DNA of 64,000 nucleotides, from contig NZ_KN266210.1 in assembly GCF_000766945.1 (NCBI RefSeq), positions 123,922 to 187,921 of the forward strand. The letters run 5' to 3'. The stretch is from Cellvibrio mixtus subsp. mixtus J3-8. GTDB taxonomy: Bacteria; Pseudomonadota; Gammaproteobacteria; Pseudomonadales; Cellvibrionaceae. Positions 29,521 to 38,577 of this stretch are shown in pieces (within the stretch, counting starts at the first letter, position 1; every line of letters starts with the position of its first letter). Below the pieces are notes generated by a model that saw only the letters and a list, made by a program, of their open reading frames with translations, searched no databases and was not told where the DNA came from. The translations under genes were made by a program, and so were the position numbers.

Positions 29521-30579
29521 TCACCGCGGCAACCCCACCTCAGGCTGTTTTCCATTCAATATATTTTGCTGTTCGGTTAAATCCTGAAGCTGTTTGGCGT
29601 CTATCGCCGGCACTGATTTTTCAGCGGCGGAACTCGTTGCTTTTTCCGCAGCGGCTTGTTCTTCTGCTGCTTTAATAGCTGCTACTTTTTTTTCCATTTC
29701 CTTGCGGGTTTCCGCGTTTTCCAAACGCACGGTTACACGGCGGTTTTTAGCCTGCCCGGCTTTGGTTTTATTATCCGCGATGGGAAACTTATCCCCATGC
29801 CAACGGGTAGTGATTTGTTCTGCAGGAATACCTTTTTCAACCAGATAAGCCGTCACCCATTCTGCTTCCCGTTTGGATAATGCATCACCCTGCTCCGGTT
29901 TTGGCAGCTTATCGCTGTGGGCATCCACGATGAGCCCCAGCACTTGTTTATCCGCTTTTACGTAGCGCACAATTTTATCCAGCCCGGTTTTGGATCGGGA
30001 ACTCAACTCATCTGCATCGACGTCATAACTCAATACTGTGTGTGACAATTGTTGAAAGGTATAAGGAATCAAATTTTTCACACATTTCTGATAGATTGCA
30101 AACGCGGGTCCGAAATTACGCGCCGCTAACCCTGCACGCAGGGTACTGCCACTGAAAATCACGTTAGTGCCCTGCTCCAAAGCACTAGTGATTGCGCCAA
30201 TTTGCGTACCACTAACGTTTAAGGATTGGTTATTTGCTTGCGCTTGCCCGAGGGTTCTCGGGGTGACATCACTACGCCACGGGGGAGCGACAGCTTCTAC
30301 TTTGAAAGCATCAGAACCCAGCCCCTGGGATTTGGCATTTAGCTCAAGCACTTCACCGCTTCCGGCTTTGCGGGCTAATCGCGCACTACCAAAGCCAGGG
30401 ATTTCGTGGGTCAGGCTGCAAGCAAAATCACCGGATTGATTCTTCCATTGGGAGTCAGAAAAAGGAGCGATATAAGTTTGTGCCGCTGCATGGCTAACCA
30501 GAAAACCGGGAGACAGCGTAATCACTGTCAAAAATAGACGCGCCGCAAGGGGCATATTTGATAGAAAAACCACATTCAT
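29521..30579 (-). CDS. motY: MotY-like flagellar stator-associated OmpA-domain protein
   Basis: MotY forms part of the T-ring under the polar flagellar motor and anchors stators to peptidoglycan. The 352-residue product has a signal peptide (cleavage near SHAAAQ), a MotY N-terminal domain (about 36-180, SDSQWKNQSGDFACSLTHEIPGFGSARLARKAG), and an OmpA-like peptidoglycan-binding domain (about 190-295, IVDAHSDK, LSKREAEWVTAYLVEKGI, KNRRVTVRLE). The last 55 residues form a charged, Ala-rich, coiled-coil-like tail, longer than I expect for MotY. It diverges from pyrC, the order I recall in Pseudomonas. The alternative is a general OmpA-family protein. Confidence 0.85.
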   Translation of the reverse strand: MNVVFLSNMPLAARLFLTVITLSPGFLVSHAAAQTYIAPFSDSQWKNQSGDFACSLTHEIPGFGSARLARKAGSGEVLELNAKSQGLGSDAFKVEAVAPPWRSDVTPRTLGQAQANNQSLNVSGTQIGAITSALEQGTNVIFSGSTLRAGLAARNFGPAFAIYQKCVKNLIPYTFQQLSHTVLSYDVDADELSSRSKTGLDKIVRYVKADKQVLGLIVDAHSDKLPKPEQGDALSKREAEWVTAYLVEKGIPAEQITTRWHGDKFPIADNKTKAGQAKNRRVTVRLENAETRKEMEKKVAAIKAAEEQAAAEKATSSAAEKSVPAIDAKQLQDLTEQQNILNGKQPEVGLPR

Positions 30580-30734
30580 CGGGAGAGCCGCACCGCCGTG
30601 TTAAAGGAATTTACCGAGTATAGCCAGCCCCGCCCAAAATGCCCGCTACGGATAAGGCTGCGGAGGGGACGCGATTTTGGTAGCATGCCGCCCAATTCGC
30701 CTGTTTTGGTGTACTGCTATGGAATCCCCACCTC

Positions 30735-31772
30735 ATGACCCAACAATTGACCCTGCTTCGCCCCGATGATTGGCATATTCACTTGCGCGATGGCACTGCC
30801 CTGAGCCGCACCGTGACTGACGCGGCCCGGCAATTTGCCCGCGCCATCGTAATGCCCAATCTGGTACCGCCAGTGATGAATACAGAACAGGCACTGGCTT
30901 ATAAAACACGTATCAAGGCAGCGCGCCCGGCAGGTAACAATTTTGAGCCATTAATGGTTCTCTACCTGACAGACAACACCGATCCAGCCGAAATTGCCAA
31001 GGCCAAAGCCGCTGGCGTTACTGCCTGCAAACTTTATCCGGCAGGGGCCACAACCAACTCCGCATCCGGTGTAACAGATTTGCAAAAAATCTATCCGGTA
31101 CTGGAAGCCATGGAAAAAGCCGGTATGCATTTTTTGCTACACGGCGAAGTCACTGATTCTGCAATTGATATCTTTGATCGCGAAAAGGTATTCCTGGATC
31201 GCACCTTCAGCCAGGTGGTTAAAAATTTCCCGGCCTTGAAAATGGTGCTGGAACATATCACCACAGCTGATGCAGCTGAATTTGTTGCAGCAGCGCCGGC
31301 AAATGTTGCAGCGACCATCACCGCTCACCACTTGTTATACAACCGCAACCATATGCTCGCCGGCGGTATTCGCCCGCATTATTATTGTTTGCCGATTTTA
31401 AAACGCGGCACACACCAGCAAGCGCTCATCAAAGCAGCAACCAGTGGAAGCCCGAAATTCTTTTTGGGTACCGATTCCGCACCGCACGCAAAAGACAAAA
31501 AAGAAGCCGCTTGCGGTTGCGCCGGTAGCTACACGGCTTATGCGGCAATTGAACTCTATGCAGAAGCGTTTGAGGATGCGAATGCGCTGGATAAACTCGA
31601 AGCCTTCGCCAGCCACTTCGGCGCTGATTTTTATGGTTTGTCACGGAATACCGATACCATCACGTTGGTGAAAGAAGAATGGCAAGTGCCTGACTCATTG
31701 AGTTTTGGCGATCAACCGCTGGTGCCATTGCGCGCGGGCGAAACATTACGCTGGCAGTTACATACTGCTTAA
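30735..31772 (+). CDS. pyrC: Dihydroorotase (homodimeric, class II)
   Basis: PyrC catalyses cyclisation of carbamoyl-aspartate to dihydroorotate in pyrimidine synthesis. The 345-residue product has the metal-binding [10 protein letters not shown] (His14, His16), the [12 protein letters not shown] block containing the carbamylated Lys, and the later [23 protein letters not shown] block with the catalytic Asp. The size agrees with the Escherichia-type PyrC. It is followed 9 bp later by rnt. Confidence 0.97.
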   Translation: MTQQLTLLRPDDWHIHLRDGTALSRTVTDAARQFARAIVMPNLVPPVMNTEQALAYKTRIKAARPAGNNFEPLMVLYLTDNTDPAEIAKAKAAGVTACKLYPAGATTNSASGVTDLQKIYPVLEAMEKAGMHFLLHGEVTDSAIDIFDREKVFLDRTFSQVVKNFPALKMVLEHITTADAAEFVAAAPANVAATITAHHLLYNRNHMLAGGIRPHYYCLPILKRGTHQQALIKAATSGSPKFFLGTDSAPHAKDKKEAACGCAGSYTAYAAIELYAEAFEDANALDKLEAFASHFGADFYGLSRNTDTITLVKEEWQVPDSLSFGDQPLVPLRAGETLRWQLHTA

Positions 31773-31781
31773 GGGACACCA

Positions 31782-32453
31782 GTGAATCCACCTGAAAATA
31801 CCCGCGATCCTAATTCTCCATTGGCGCAGCGCTTCCGTGGTTTTTTGCCAGTGATTGTCGATGTGGAAACTGGCGGTTTTAACTCGCAAACCGATGCACT
31901 TCTGGAAATTGCCGCTGTCACCATTCGTATGGATGACGACGGCAATTTGCATCGACATGAAACCTTTTCATTTCATGTTGAGCCATTTGAAGGTGCCAAC
32001 ATCGAACAGGCCGCACTGGATTTTACCGGCATAGATTTGGATAACCCCGAGCGTTTGGCCGAACCGGAATTAATGGTAATGACGGATTTGCTCACCGCGG
32101 TGCGTCGCTCGGTAAAGGAAAATGGTTGTACCCGCGCCGTGATTGTTGGCCATAACGCGCATTTCGATTTGAATTTTGTTAACGCGGTAATTGAACGTTG
32201 CAATATCAAACGTAGCCCGTTCCATCCATTTTCTGTATTTGATACCGCCACACTCGCCGGCCTTGCGTTTGGTCAAACTGTACTTGCCAAAGCCTGCCAG
32301 GTAGCGGGAATTGAATTCAGTAATTCGGCGGCGCATTCTGCGGCTTACGATGCAGAAAAAACGGCTGATTTATTTTGCATGATTGTCAATCGCTGGAAAG
32401 AATTGGGCGGTTGGCAGCCCGTGGAAGGCGAAGTTGATGAAGAAACGGAATAA
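31782..32453 (+). CDS. rnt: Ribonuclease T
   Basis: RNase T trims the 3' ends of tRNA and 5S rRNA. The 223-residue product starts at GTG with AGGGA upstream. The DEDD exonuclease residues are visible in PVIVDVETGGFN (Asp, Glu), GHNAHFDLNFV (Asp) and HSAAYDAEKTADLF (His, Asp). It is close behind pyrC and probably co-transcribed with it. Confidence 0.96.
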   Translation: MNPPENTRDPNSPLAQRFRGFLPVIVDVETGGFNSQTDALLEIAAVTIRMDDDGNLHRHETFSFHVEPFEGANIEQAALDFTGIDLDNPERLAEPELMVMTDLLTAVRRSVKENGCTRAVIVGHNAHFDLNFVNAVIERCNIKRSPFHPFSVFDTATLAGLAFGQTVLAKACQVAGIEFSNSAAHSAAYDAEKTADLFCMIVNRWKELGGWQPVEGEVDEETE

Positions 32454-32485
32454 TTTATTCGCGTAAATTTCCGGGAGCAGACATC

Positions 32486-32851
32486 ATGGCTTTCAACATC
32501 AAAAAATACCTGCTTGATAAACCCGAAGCCAAAGAGGATTTTCCCTTTGGCCCCGAGGTTGCCGTCTATAAAGTGCGCGATAAAATGTTCGCCCTGATAG
32601 GTACAGAAAATAAAGAAGTACGTATCAATTTAAAATGTGACCCGGTCGAAGCCGAACAATTGCGGATGGTTTTTGATGCTGTCATTCCCGGCTATCACAT
32701 GAATAAAAAACATTGGAATACGGTCATCATCAATGGCTCAATTCCCGATGGGGAAGTTAAGCGTATGATTGATAATTCGTATCAATTAGTAGTGAAAGGC
32801 ATGGGGAAAAATGTTGCCAGTTTATTATTGGCAATGGACCAAGATCGCTGA
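32486..32851 (+). CDS. MmcQ/YjbR family DNA-binding protein
   Basis: This 121-residue protein belongs to the CyaY-like-fold MmcQ/YjbR family. The pattern LLDKPEAKEDFPFGPEVAVYKVRDKMFALI, then VRINLKCDPVEAEQLR, GYHMNKKHWNTV and a C-terminal DNSYQLVVKGM is typical. Members bind DNA in vitro or act in some resistance contexts, but a precise cellular role is not established. The ATG has GGGAG upstream. It follows rnt by 32 bp and is probably in the same transcript. Confidence 0.88.
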   Translation: MAFNIKKYLLDKPEAKEDFPFGPEVAVYKVRDKMFALIGTENKEVRINLKCDPVEAEQLRMVFDAVIPGYHMNKKHWNTVIINGSIPDGEVKRMIDNSYQLVVKGMGKNVASLLLAMDQDR

Positions 32852-32879
32852 AAAATTAGCAGCGACCTTTTTGATTGAA

Positions 32880-33362
32880 TTACTTGCTTGAATCAATTGT
32901 GATTGCAGGCAGTTCGCCAGCCTTGATTGAAAGTTTTTCCGCCGGTGCAATTACTTCTGCAACCCCTTTCGCAATTAATTTCCCATCCTGGTTGTGTGCT
33001 TCACAATCCAGCGTTACCAATTTCACTCGCGCTTTAATGTCGCTAACGGTGAGCGTAACCGTCACAGTGTCACCAATTTTTACGGGATGTTTGAAACTAA
33101 TATTCTGGCTGCGATAAATAGAACCCGGCCCCGGCAAGCGGGTAGCAATTGCCGCAGAAACCAGTGAGCCAGTCCACATACCGTGGCCAATAGGTTCGCC
33201 AAACACTGTGGTCGACGCATAATCTTTATCTAAATGTACCGGGTTTACATCGCCTGAACAGGCAGCAAATAGAATCACATCGGTTTGGGTCAGTGTTTTA
33301 CTGTAGGTGACCGCTTGGCCCACACTGATTTCATTGATAGGGTAATTTTCAAGCACGCTCAT
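32880..33362 (-). CDS. MaoC-like hydratase (probable (R)-specific enoyl-CoA hydratase)
   Basis: This 160-residue hot-dog-fold protein has the hydratase-2 motif: Asp and His in SGDVNPVHLDKDYAS, followed by FGEPIGHGMWTGSL. Such enzymes hydrate trans-2-enoyl-CoA to (R)-3-hydroxyacyl-CoA and may supply PHA precursors or serve fatty-acid metabolism. Only the catalytic fold can be read from sequence. It is monocistronic, convergent with the mmcQ-like gene, and preceded by an unusual palindrome. Confidence 0.87.
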   Translation of the reverse strand: MSVLENYPINEISVGQAVTYSKTLTQTDVILFAACSGDVNPVHLDKDYASTTVFGEPIGHGMWTGSLVSAAIATRLPGPGSIYRSQNISFKHPVKIGDTVTVTLTVSDIKARVKLVTLDCEAHNQDGKLIAKGVAEVIAPAEKLSIKAGELPAITIDSSK

Positions 33363-33465
33363 ACATGTTTTCCAATAATCCAGAAAAAGAGCGCGCAGTT
33401 TAATCTATCCAGGTATTTTTAGCTCTGCATTGGTTGATTGCATAACTATCGCTTATTACAGCCAT

Positions 33466-33550
33466 AAAAAAATCGGAAAACTGAACTGCACCTTACTTTG
33501 TTGGACGGATGTCCAACTTTTGGATGCAGTTCAGGATTCCCGGTTTTTTT
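33466..33550. repeat. Compound palindrome resembling two joined IS3-type ends; likely chitinase terminator
   Basis: Outer arms AAAAAATCGG and CCGGTTTTTT pair with one wobble. A middle 10-bp perfect stem is CTGAACTGCA (33481-33490) / TGCAGTTCAG (33525-33534). An inner stem is GTTGGAC (33500-33506) / GTCCAAC (33511-33517) with loop GGAT. On the minus strand it ends in a T-run after the chitinase stop, so it can terminate that gene. The arms TGAACTGCA.CC and GTTGGAC recall IS150-group ends as I remember them. Confidence 0.7.
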
Positions 33551-33571
33551 AAATTGCGTATTAAAATAGTA

Positions 33572-35374
33572 TCAACGCATTGAGTTGCCAATCACACGTA
33601 TCAGTTCACCGTCTGTAGTATCGCCACTTAATTCCCAGAAGAAAGTTCCGGCCAGCCCTTGTTGATGGACATAATCCATTTTTCCTACCAGGGTTTGCGG
33701 TGTATCGTAACTCCACCAATTGTTGCCACAGAATGCGTAAGCACTTCCGGCCACTGTACCTGTTGCAGGGCATTTGGACTTCAATACTTTGTAATCATCA
33801 ATTCCCGCTTCGTAGGTACCGGCGGCAGCACCCGTTGCAGAACCACCAGGCGCAGCTTGAGTTACCCCGGTCCAGCCACGACCATAAAAACCGACTCCTA
33901 ACAGAATTTTGTTTGCAGGAATACCTTTTGATTTTAACAACTGGATCGCATTGTCAGAGTTATAACCGGCAATTGGAATTCCTGCGTAATCGTAAAGCGC
34001 TGAGTGCGGAGCCGTCGGACCGGTTTTATCCCAGGCACCAAAGAAGTCATAAGTCATAGGCATATAGAAATCGAGATATTGTGCAGCACCGGCGTAATCC
34101 GCCGCGTTAATTTTTGCAGTACCGGCACCAATTGCAGATGTGATCAGTGCGCTGCTGCCGAAACGTGCACGCAATGCTTGTATGAGATTTTTATAGCCGG
34201 AAAATCCGCTGGTGGTATCACATTTCAAACCGCATTCATTTGGATATTCCCAATCGATATCAATACCATCAAACACATCAGCCCAACGCGCATCTTCAAC
34301 CAATGCATAGCAAGATTCTGCAAATGCAGCTGGATTTTGAGCAGCTTGCGGGAAGCCATCAGACCAGGTCCAGCCACCGAATGACCAAATCACTTTCAAA
34401 TTCGGATTCAGCTTCTTCAGTTTACGCAATTGGTTGAAGTTACCGCGCAGTGGTTGATCCCATGCATCGGCAACACCGTCTACACTGCCAGCTGCATCAT
34501 AGGCTTTGTCATAGGCGGCATAAGAATCGCCAATAGTACACTTGCCGTTCTGCACATTACCGAATGAATAAAGGATGTGAGTTAATTGCGCCGCAGAACC
34601 GCTGGTTGCAATATTTTTCACGTGATAGTTACGGCCGTAAACGCCCCACTCGGCAAAGTAACCCACCACTTTTTTGCCGCCGACAGTTGCAACAGAACTT
34701 GAACTGCTGGAAACAACAACGCTGGATTTTGAACTGGCGACAGAACTGGCAGATGAACTACTAATCGCACTGCTGACAGATGTTACAACTGAACTTGCCA
34801 CAGCGCTTTTAGATGAACTGCTTGAACTAACAACAACGGAACTCGCAACAGATGACGTTGTGCCGCAAGCACCTTTATTTGCCCACACATCGTAAGCACC
34901 GGAATTGTTGAGCGGGTCTTGCCCCTGGGTCCACCATTTCGCTTGATAAAGTGAACCGCTACGGCTCACTTGGGTGTTACCGGAATAAGCTGCCGTTGTA
35001 GTCCATTCAGCAATGCCATTGCAACCTGTCGTTGTTGCAACAGATGAGACAACACTGCTTGCCACTGAACTTTTTACCGAGCTTGCTACCGGTGTCACGC
35101 TCGATGTGACTGATGACGTTGTCGTACCGGAACATGCACCCAGACTTGACCATGCATTACCCCAGGCCCAACCGACACCTGGCTCATAAGGTCCACCTAC
35201 CGAACACCAACCGCCAACGGTACAAGAATAGGCGTTGCCACCATTTTGTACGATTGCACCGTTTGCATAAGTACCTTGTTGATAATTAGGTACACCACTG
35301 CAATTGTAAGCCTGCGCTTCAGCAGTCATTAAACCTGCTGCAGACAACAACATAATTAATTTAAGCGATTTCAT
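33572..35374 (-). CDS. Secreted GH18 chitinase with two CBM5-type domains and Ser-rich linkers
   Basis: The enzyme hydrolyses chitin outside the cell. The start at 35374 (GAGGAA upstream) gives 600 residues with a signal peptide ending TAEAQA; a 60-residue upstream extension in the same frame is non-coding by homology. Order: CBM5/12 (about 22-81), Ser/Val/Thr linker (82-117), second CBM5 (118-170), longer Ser-rich linker (171-231), and GH18 domain (234-600). The GH18 signature FDGIDIDWEYP has its acid Glu376, with Asp372 and Asp374. The SFGGW and WELSGD strands are present. Poly-Ser linkers are characteristic of Cellvibrio enzymes. A regulated promoter is predicted far upstream. Confidence 0.95.
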   Translation of the reverse strand: MKSLKLIMLLSAAGLMTAEAQAYNCSGVPNYQQGTYANGAIVQNGGNAYSCTVGGWCSVGGPYEPGVGWAWGNAWSSLGACSGTTTSSVTSSVTPVASSVKSSVASSVVSSVATTTGCNGIAEWTTTAAYSGNTQVSRSGSLYQAKWWTQGQDPLNNSGAYDVWANKGACGTTSSVASSVVVSSSSSSKSAVASSVVTSVSSAISSSSASSVASSKSSVVVSSSSSSVATVGGKKVVGYFAEWGVYGRNYHVKNIATSGSAAQLTHILYSFGNVQNGKCTIGDSYAAYDKAYDAAGSVDGVADAWDQPLRGNFNQLRKLKKLNPNLKVIWSFGGWTWSDGFPQAAQNPAAFAESCYALVEDARWADVFDGIDIDWEYPNECGLKCDTTSGFSGYKNLIQALRARFGSSALITSAIGAGTAKINAADYAGAAQYLDFYMPMTYDFFGAWDKTGPTAPHSALYDYAGIPIAGYNSDNAIQLLKSKGIPANKILLGVGFYGRGWTGVTQAAPGGSATGAAAGTYEAGIDDYKVLKSKCPATGTVAGSAYAFCGNNWWSYDTPQTLVGKMDYVHQQGLAGTFFWELSGDTTDGELIRVIGNSMR

Positions 35375-35930
35375 TGGTTTTTCCTCGGAATCATTTTTGT
35401 TTTTATTGCATCGTGCCAGGCAAGAAATCATCGCGAAAAACTGTCGCAATAATATCGTGTGCCAGCACGTGCAATCTCCCAGTCTCACAAACGATGCCCA
35501 CTCGTAAATAGCACTCGGTGTATCTCTCGCACTATTTTCGATAGCATTCGGCAAGCCCGTTTCTCACCTTTTTCCATTTGTTATTTTTTTGTCCGCGAGT
35601 ACCTGGTTTCCTTTTTTTTACCATCAGGTCAATCATGGTAATCAGGTTTTTTTAAAACTATTTTGGAAATTCTTTTTCATTTTTTTGGCCGGGATTTTTT
35701 ATTGCCCATGAATTTCAGGCAAAACGAGGCCCTGGGTAATTACCCGATTATTGAAAAAGAAATTTGGAATAAAACGTACCGCTAACCCTGTGTAGACAGA
35801 GCCAAATTACGTCCTGGATGAAGTGCAATGAAATAACAAAGGCCCACAGGGAAATTTGCTTTTCACCGTCGGTCCTTGGTTGAACGGATTGTTGTTATTG
35901 TTAAATAGTGTAAAACCAGAAAACGATTCA

Positions 35931-35960
35931 AACATACACCCACACCGACAACGTTGTCAA
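35931..35960 (-). promoter_or_regulatory. Predicted chitinase promoter with overlapping LacI-type operator
   Basis: On the minus strand a consensus -35 TTGACA (35960-35955) is followed after 18 bp by TATGTT (35936-35931), 4 of 6 to the -10 consensus. The perfect 12-bp palindrome GACAACGTTGTC (35947-35958) overlaps the -35. It has the CG centre of LacI-family operators, so repression is expected. The only downstream gene on this strand is the chitinase. Confidence 0.6.
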
Positions 35961-36032
35961 CGATTTGTCAGAAGAATGTTTAAGGCGTCACGAATTTATC
36001 GTACAGGGGATTTATTGACTAGAAAGTAATGT

Positions 36033-36104
36033 GGGCTGCTTATAAATTTAAGCAAAAAAACAGGCTTAAATAGCCCAAAAATTTAGCCGATATTTATAAG
36101 CAGC
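36033..36104 (-). terminator. Branched inverted repeats after djlA
   Basis: GCTGCTTATAAAT (36035-36047) pairs with ATTTATAAGCAGC (36092-36104). Inside, TTTAAGC (36047-36053) pairs with GCTTAAA (36064-36070). GGGCT (36033-36037) can instead pair with AGCCC (36072-36076), giving an alternative fold. It lies just beyond the djlA stop and is a terminator candidate without a clean T-run. Confidence 0.45.
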
Positions 36105-36117
36105 ATTTACAACCAGG

Positions 36118-36933
36118 TTACCGGCGGGATTTTTTAATAAGGTCGTAAGCTGCCTGGATTTCCTGGGCACGTTCGGTGGCAGCCTTGATCATATCTTCCG
36201 GCATGCCCTGTCCGATAAGTTTATCCGGGTGGTATTCACTCATTAACTTACGGTACGCTTTTTTCAAATCTGCATCGGAAATGTCCTTCTCAACGCCTAG
36301 CGCTTCATAGGCGAGCGCAAGCTCATCAGCGCGCGGTTGTTGATAACCGCCCTGCTGATATCCGCTTTGATTACCATCCCGGTGTTCACGATTAAATGCA
36401 TTTTGCGCATTCAACATTCGCAATAATTGCTCAAACCCGAAACGTGAAAAACCGATACGATCAGCAACCTGTCGCAATACCTGTGCTTCCTGTTCATCCA
36501 GCACACCATCAGCCATGGACAGGTTCAATAAATTCACCACCAGCATGTTATTCAGGTTACTGCTTGTCCCGCACACACGTTTGTAGTCTGCCAACGCGGA
36601 GTCGAGGTTGAAATCCGCCGTCGCGCCTACTTTAAACAAACGAATCGCTTCGCGGCGGTGATCTGCACTCAAGCCCATTTTGTTCATCAGTGATTCGGTC
36701 AACTGGATTTCCGTTTCACTAACACGTCCATCCGCCTTGGCCAGATACCCCGATACAGTAAATACGGTGGTAAAGAAACTTTCCTGAATGGCGTGCAGTT
36801 GTTCAGGCGGGATTTTAGGCGCGACGCGACGGGGTTTATCGATAAAATAATGCCCAAGGATCGCACCGATAATTGCGGTAAACGGATTCAACAGCGCGAG
36901 GCCGATAAAAAACCCAATAATTTTTCCAATCAT
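36118..36933 (-). CDS. djlA: Co-chaperone DjlA (TerB-like plus J domain)
   Basis: DjlA is a membrane-anchored J-domain partner of DnaK. The 271-residue product has one N-terminal transmembrane segment (about 5-30, Gly-rich GFFIGLALLNPFTAIIGAILGHYF), a TerB-like helical domain (about 45-180), and a C-terminal J domain with the essential HPD (EYHPDKLIGQGMP). The RPRA-type family features and overall length agree. It follows selO by 24 bp, in the same direction. Confidence 0.94.
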   Translation of the reverse strand: MIGKIIGFFIGLALLNPFTAIIGAILGHYFIDKPRRVAPKIPPEQLHAIQESFFTTVFTVSGYLAKADGRVSETEIQLTESLMNKMGLSADHRREAIRLFKVGATADFNLDSALADYKRVCGTSSNLNNMLVVNLLNLSMADGVLDEQEAQVLRQVADRIGFSRFGFEQLLRMLNAQNAFNREHRDGNQSGYQQGGYQQPRADELALAYEALGVEKDISDADLKKAYRKLMSEYHPDKLIGQGMPEDMIKAATERAQEIQAAYDLIKKSRR

Positions 36934-36957
36934 AATGTGCTACTGCAAAAGAAATAA

Positions 36958-38577
36958 TCAGGAACTACAGGATAACATGGAGCAACCGGCTTTATGTCGC
37001 GCCCATTCCGGGCGTTTAACAAAATAATCCTGATGTTCGGGTTGTTCATCATAAGGTTTGCGCAGGATATTCAAGAGTTTTTCCACTTCGGAATAATCAC
37101 CCAGTGTGGCTTTATCAATAGCCTGTTGCGCGAGGTAATTGCGCAGCACATATTTAGGGTTCACTGCATTCATGCGCGCAACTTTTTGCGCATGGGTATT
37201 ACCGGTCAATACATAATCCTGTTGCAAGCGCGCCGCATACGCTCGCATCCAGTTTGCCAAATGTGTCTCGATATGTTCATCAGGTGTTGAGTAAAAACTT
37301 TCGCGCACAATATCAACACAGCGGGCATCCGCATAATGAGGAATGTCATCAACATTCAACTGCGCAAGGTTGCGATAAAAAATGGTCATATCGGTTTCAA
37401 TTAACGGTAAAAATGCCAGCAACTGCTCCGTCAACGTTTGATCCTGCGCAGGATCAAATTCCTTTAACCCCAATTTTGCAGCAGCATCGCGTTGCGCACA
37501 ACGTTCATATTCCACGCGATAATTTTCCAGCGCCGCTTGCAAAGGTTCTACCTCATTAATCAGCGGATAAATTGCGTTGCCCAGTTGCGCCAGATTCCAG
37601 AGCGCAACGCGTGGCTGGTTACCATAGCGATAGCGACGCCCCTGGGCATCAGTGGTATTAGGAGTCCAATCCTGGTCATAACCCTCAAGCCACCCATAAG
37701 GACCATAATCGATAGTTAACCCGAGAATTGACATGTTGTCGGTATTCATCACGCCGTGAACAAAACCAACACGCATCCAATGCGCCATTAATTGTGCAGT
37801 GCGAATACAAATTTCATTAAACCAGTGCAGATAATCTGCTTTACCAAATTCACTCGTTGCAGCAGGAAATAACTCGGAAAAATCCGTGCGCAAAGTAAAA
37901 TCGGTAAATTGTTTTAACAAAACAATATCGTTACGCGCTGAAAAAATTTCGAAATTGCCGAAACGGGTAAATGTGGGTGCCACACGGCAAACAATTGCAC
38001 CCGGCTCCAGTTGCGGATTACCATCGTAAAACATATCGCGCCTTACCATCTCGCCGCTGCTCACCAGGCTTAAAGCACGAGTGGTAGGGACACCTAAATG
38101 ATGCATTGCTTCACTGCATAAAAATTCGCGCACAGAAGAACGCAATACGGCGAGGCCGTCGGCAGTGCGTGAATAAGGAGTAGGCCCTGCACCTTTTAAT
38201 TGTAGTGTCCAATGATCACCTTGATGGTTACGCACTTCGCCTAAATTAATCGCGCGCCCGTCACCCAATTGCCCTGCCCAATTACCAAATTGATGGCCAC
38301 CGTACACACAGGCGTGGGGGTCCATTCCCGCCAGTAATTCATTACCGCCAAAAACTTGTGCAAATTGAGGATCAGAAAAAACCGTTGCAGGTAAATCCAG
38401 TAACGCAGCGACTTCACTAGCGCCCGCGATTAACTGCGGATTTTTTACCGGCGTCGGCGTTACGCGTGAATACACCGCATTGGTGACTTGACGACGATAA
38501 TTTTCCAGTTCCGGATCAGCGGGTAATTCACGCACCAGGCGATTGTCGAACACCAGCTCCTGCAAGGATGAAATCAT
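36958..38577 (-). CDS. selO: Protein adenylyltransferase SelO (YdiU/UPF0061)
   Basis: SelO is a pseudokinase-fold enzyme that AMPylates proteins. The 539-residue product has the family blocks YGGHQFGNWAGQLGDGRAI, ELQLKGAGPTPYSR-like (LQLKGAGPTPYSRTADG), VRRDMFYDG, and VHGVMNTDNMSILGLTIDYGPYG with the metal-binding residues. The C terminus has Cys-x3-Cys (CSMLSCSS). No selenocysteine TGA is involved. The start codon shares one base with the gloA stop (TAATG), so translation is probably coupled to gloA. Confidence 0.95.
   Translation of the reverse strand: MISSLQELVFDNRLVRELPADPELENYRRQVTNAVYSRVTPTPVKNPQLIAGASEVAALLDLPATVFSDPQFAQVFGGNELLAGMDPHACVYGGHQFGNWAGQLGDGRAINLGEVRNHQGDHWTLQLKGAGPTPYSRTADGLAVLRSSVREFLCSEAMHHLGVPTTRALSLVSSGEMVRRDMFYDGNPQLEPGAIVCRVAPTFTRFGNFEIFSARNDIVLLKQFTDFTLRTDFSELFPAATSEFGKADYLHWFNEICIRTAQLMAHWMRVGFVHGVMNTDNMSILGLTIDYGPYGWLEGYDQDWTPNTTDAQGRRYRYGNQPRVALWNLAQLGNAIYPLINEVEPLQAALENYRVEYERCAQRDAAAKLGLKEFDPAQDQTLTEQLLAFLPLIETDMTIFYRNLAQLNVDDIPHYADARCVDIVRESFYSTPDEHIETHLANWMRAYAARLQQDYVLTGNTHAQKVARMNAVNPKYVLRNYLAQQAIDKATLGDYSEVEKLLNILRKPYDEQPEHQDYFVKRPEWARHKAGCSMLSCSS

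Larger units (their letters stand above)
35375..36117. other. Long intergenic region: chitinase leader, predicted promoter, and djlA 3' structure
   Basis: No gene is seen in these 743 bp. From the right they hold the djlA 3' hairpins (36033-36104), a predicted minus-strand promoter with an operator-like palindrome (35931-35960), and a leader of about 550 nt to the chitinase ATG. The leader contains several A-tracts on the transcribed strand (around 35588, 35611, 35647 and 35681) and a small hairpin TACCAT (35619-35624) / ATGGTA (35635-35640). I recognise no known riboswitch. Confidence 0.6.

Noticed and set aside
35375-35554. 60-codon in-frame extension at the start of the chitinase
   Set aside because: The ATG at 35374 has a good ribosome-binding site and begins a clear signal peptide. 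The upstream part has no signal-peptide character.
36958-38577. SelO as a selenoprotein
   Set aside because: The C terminus has ordinary Cys codons and a normal stop; no in-frame TGA or SECIS-like structure is needed.
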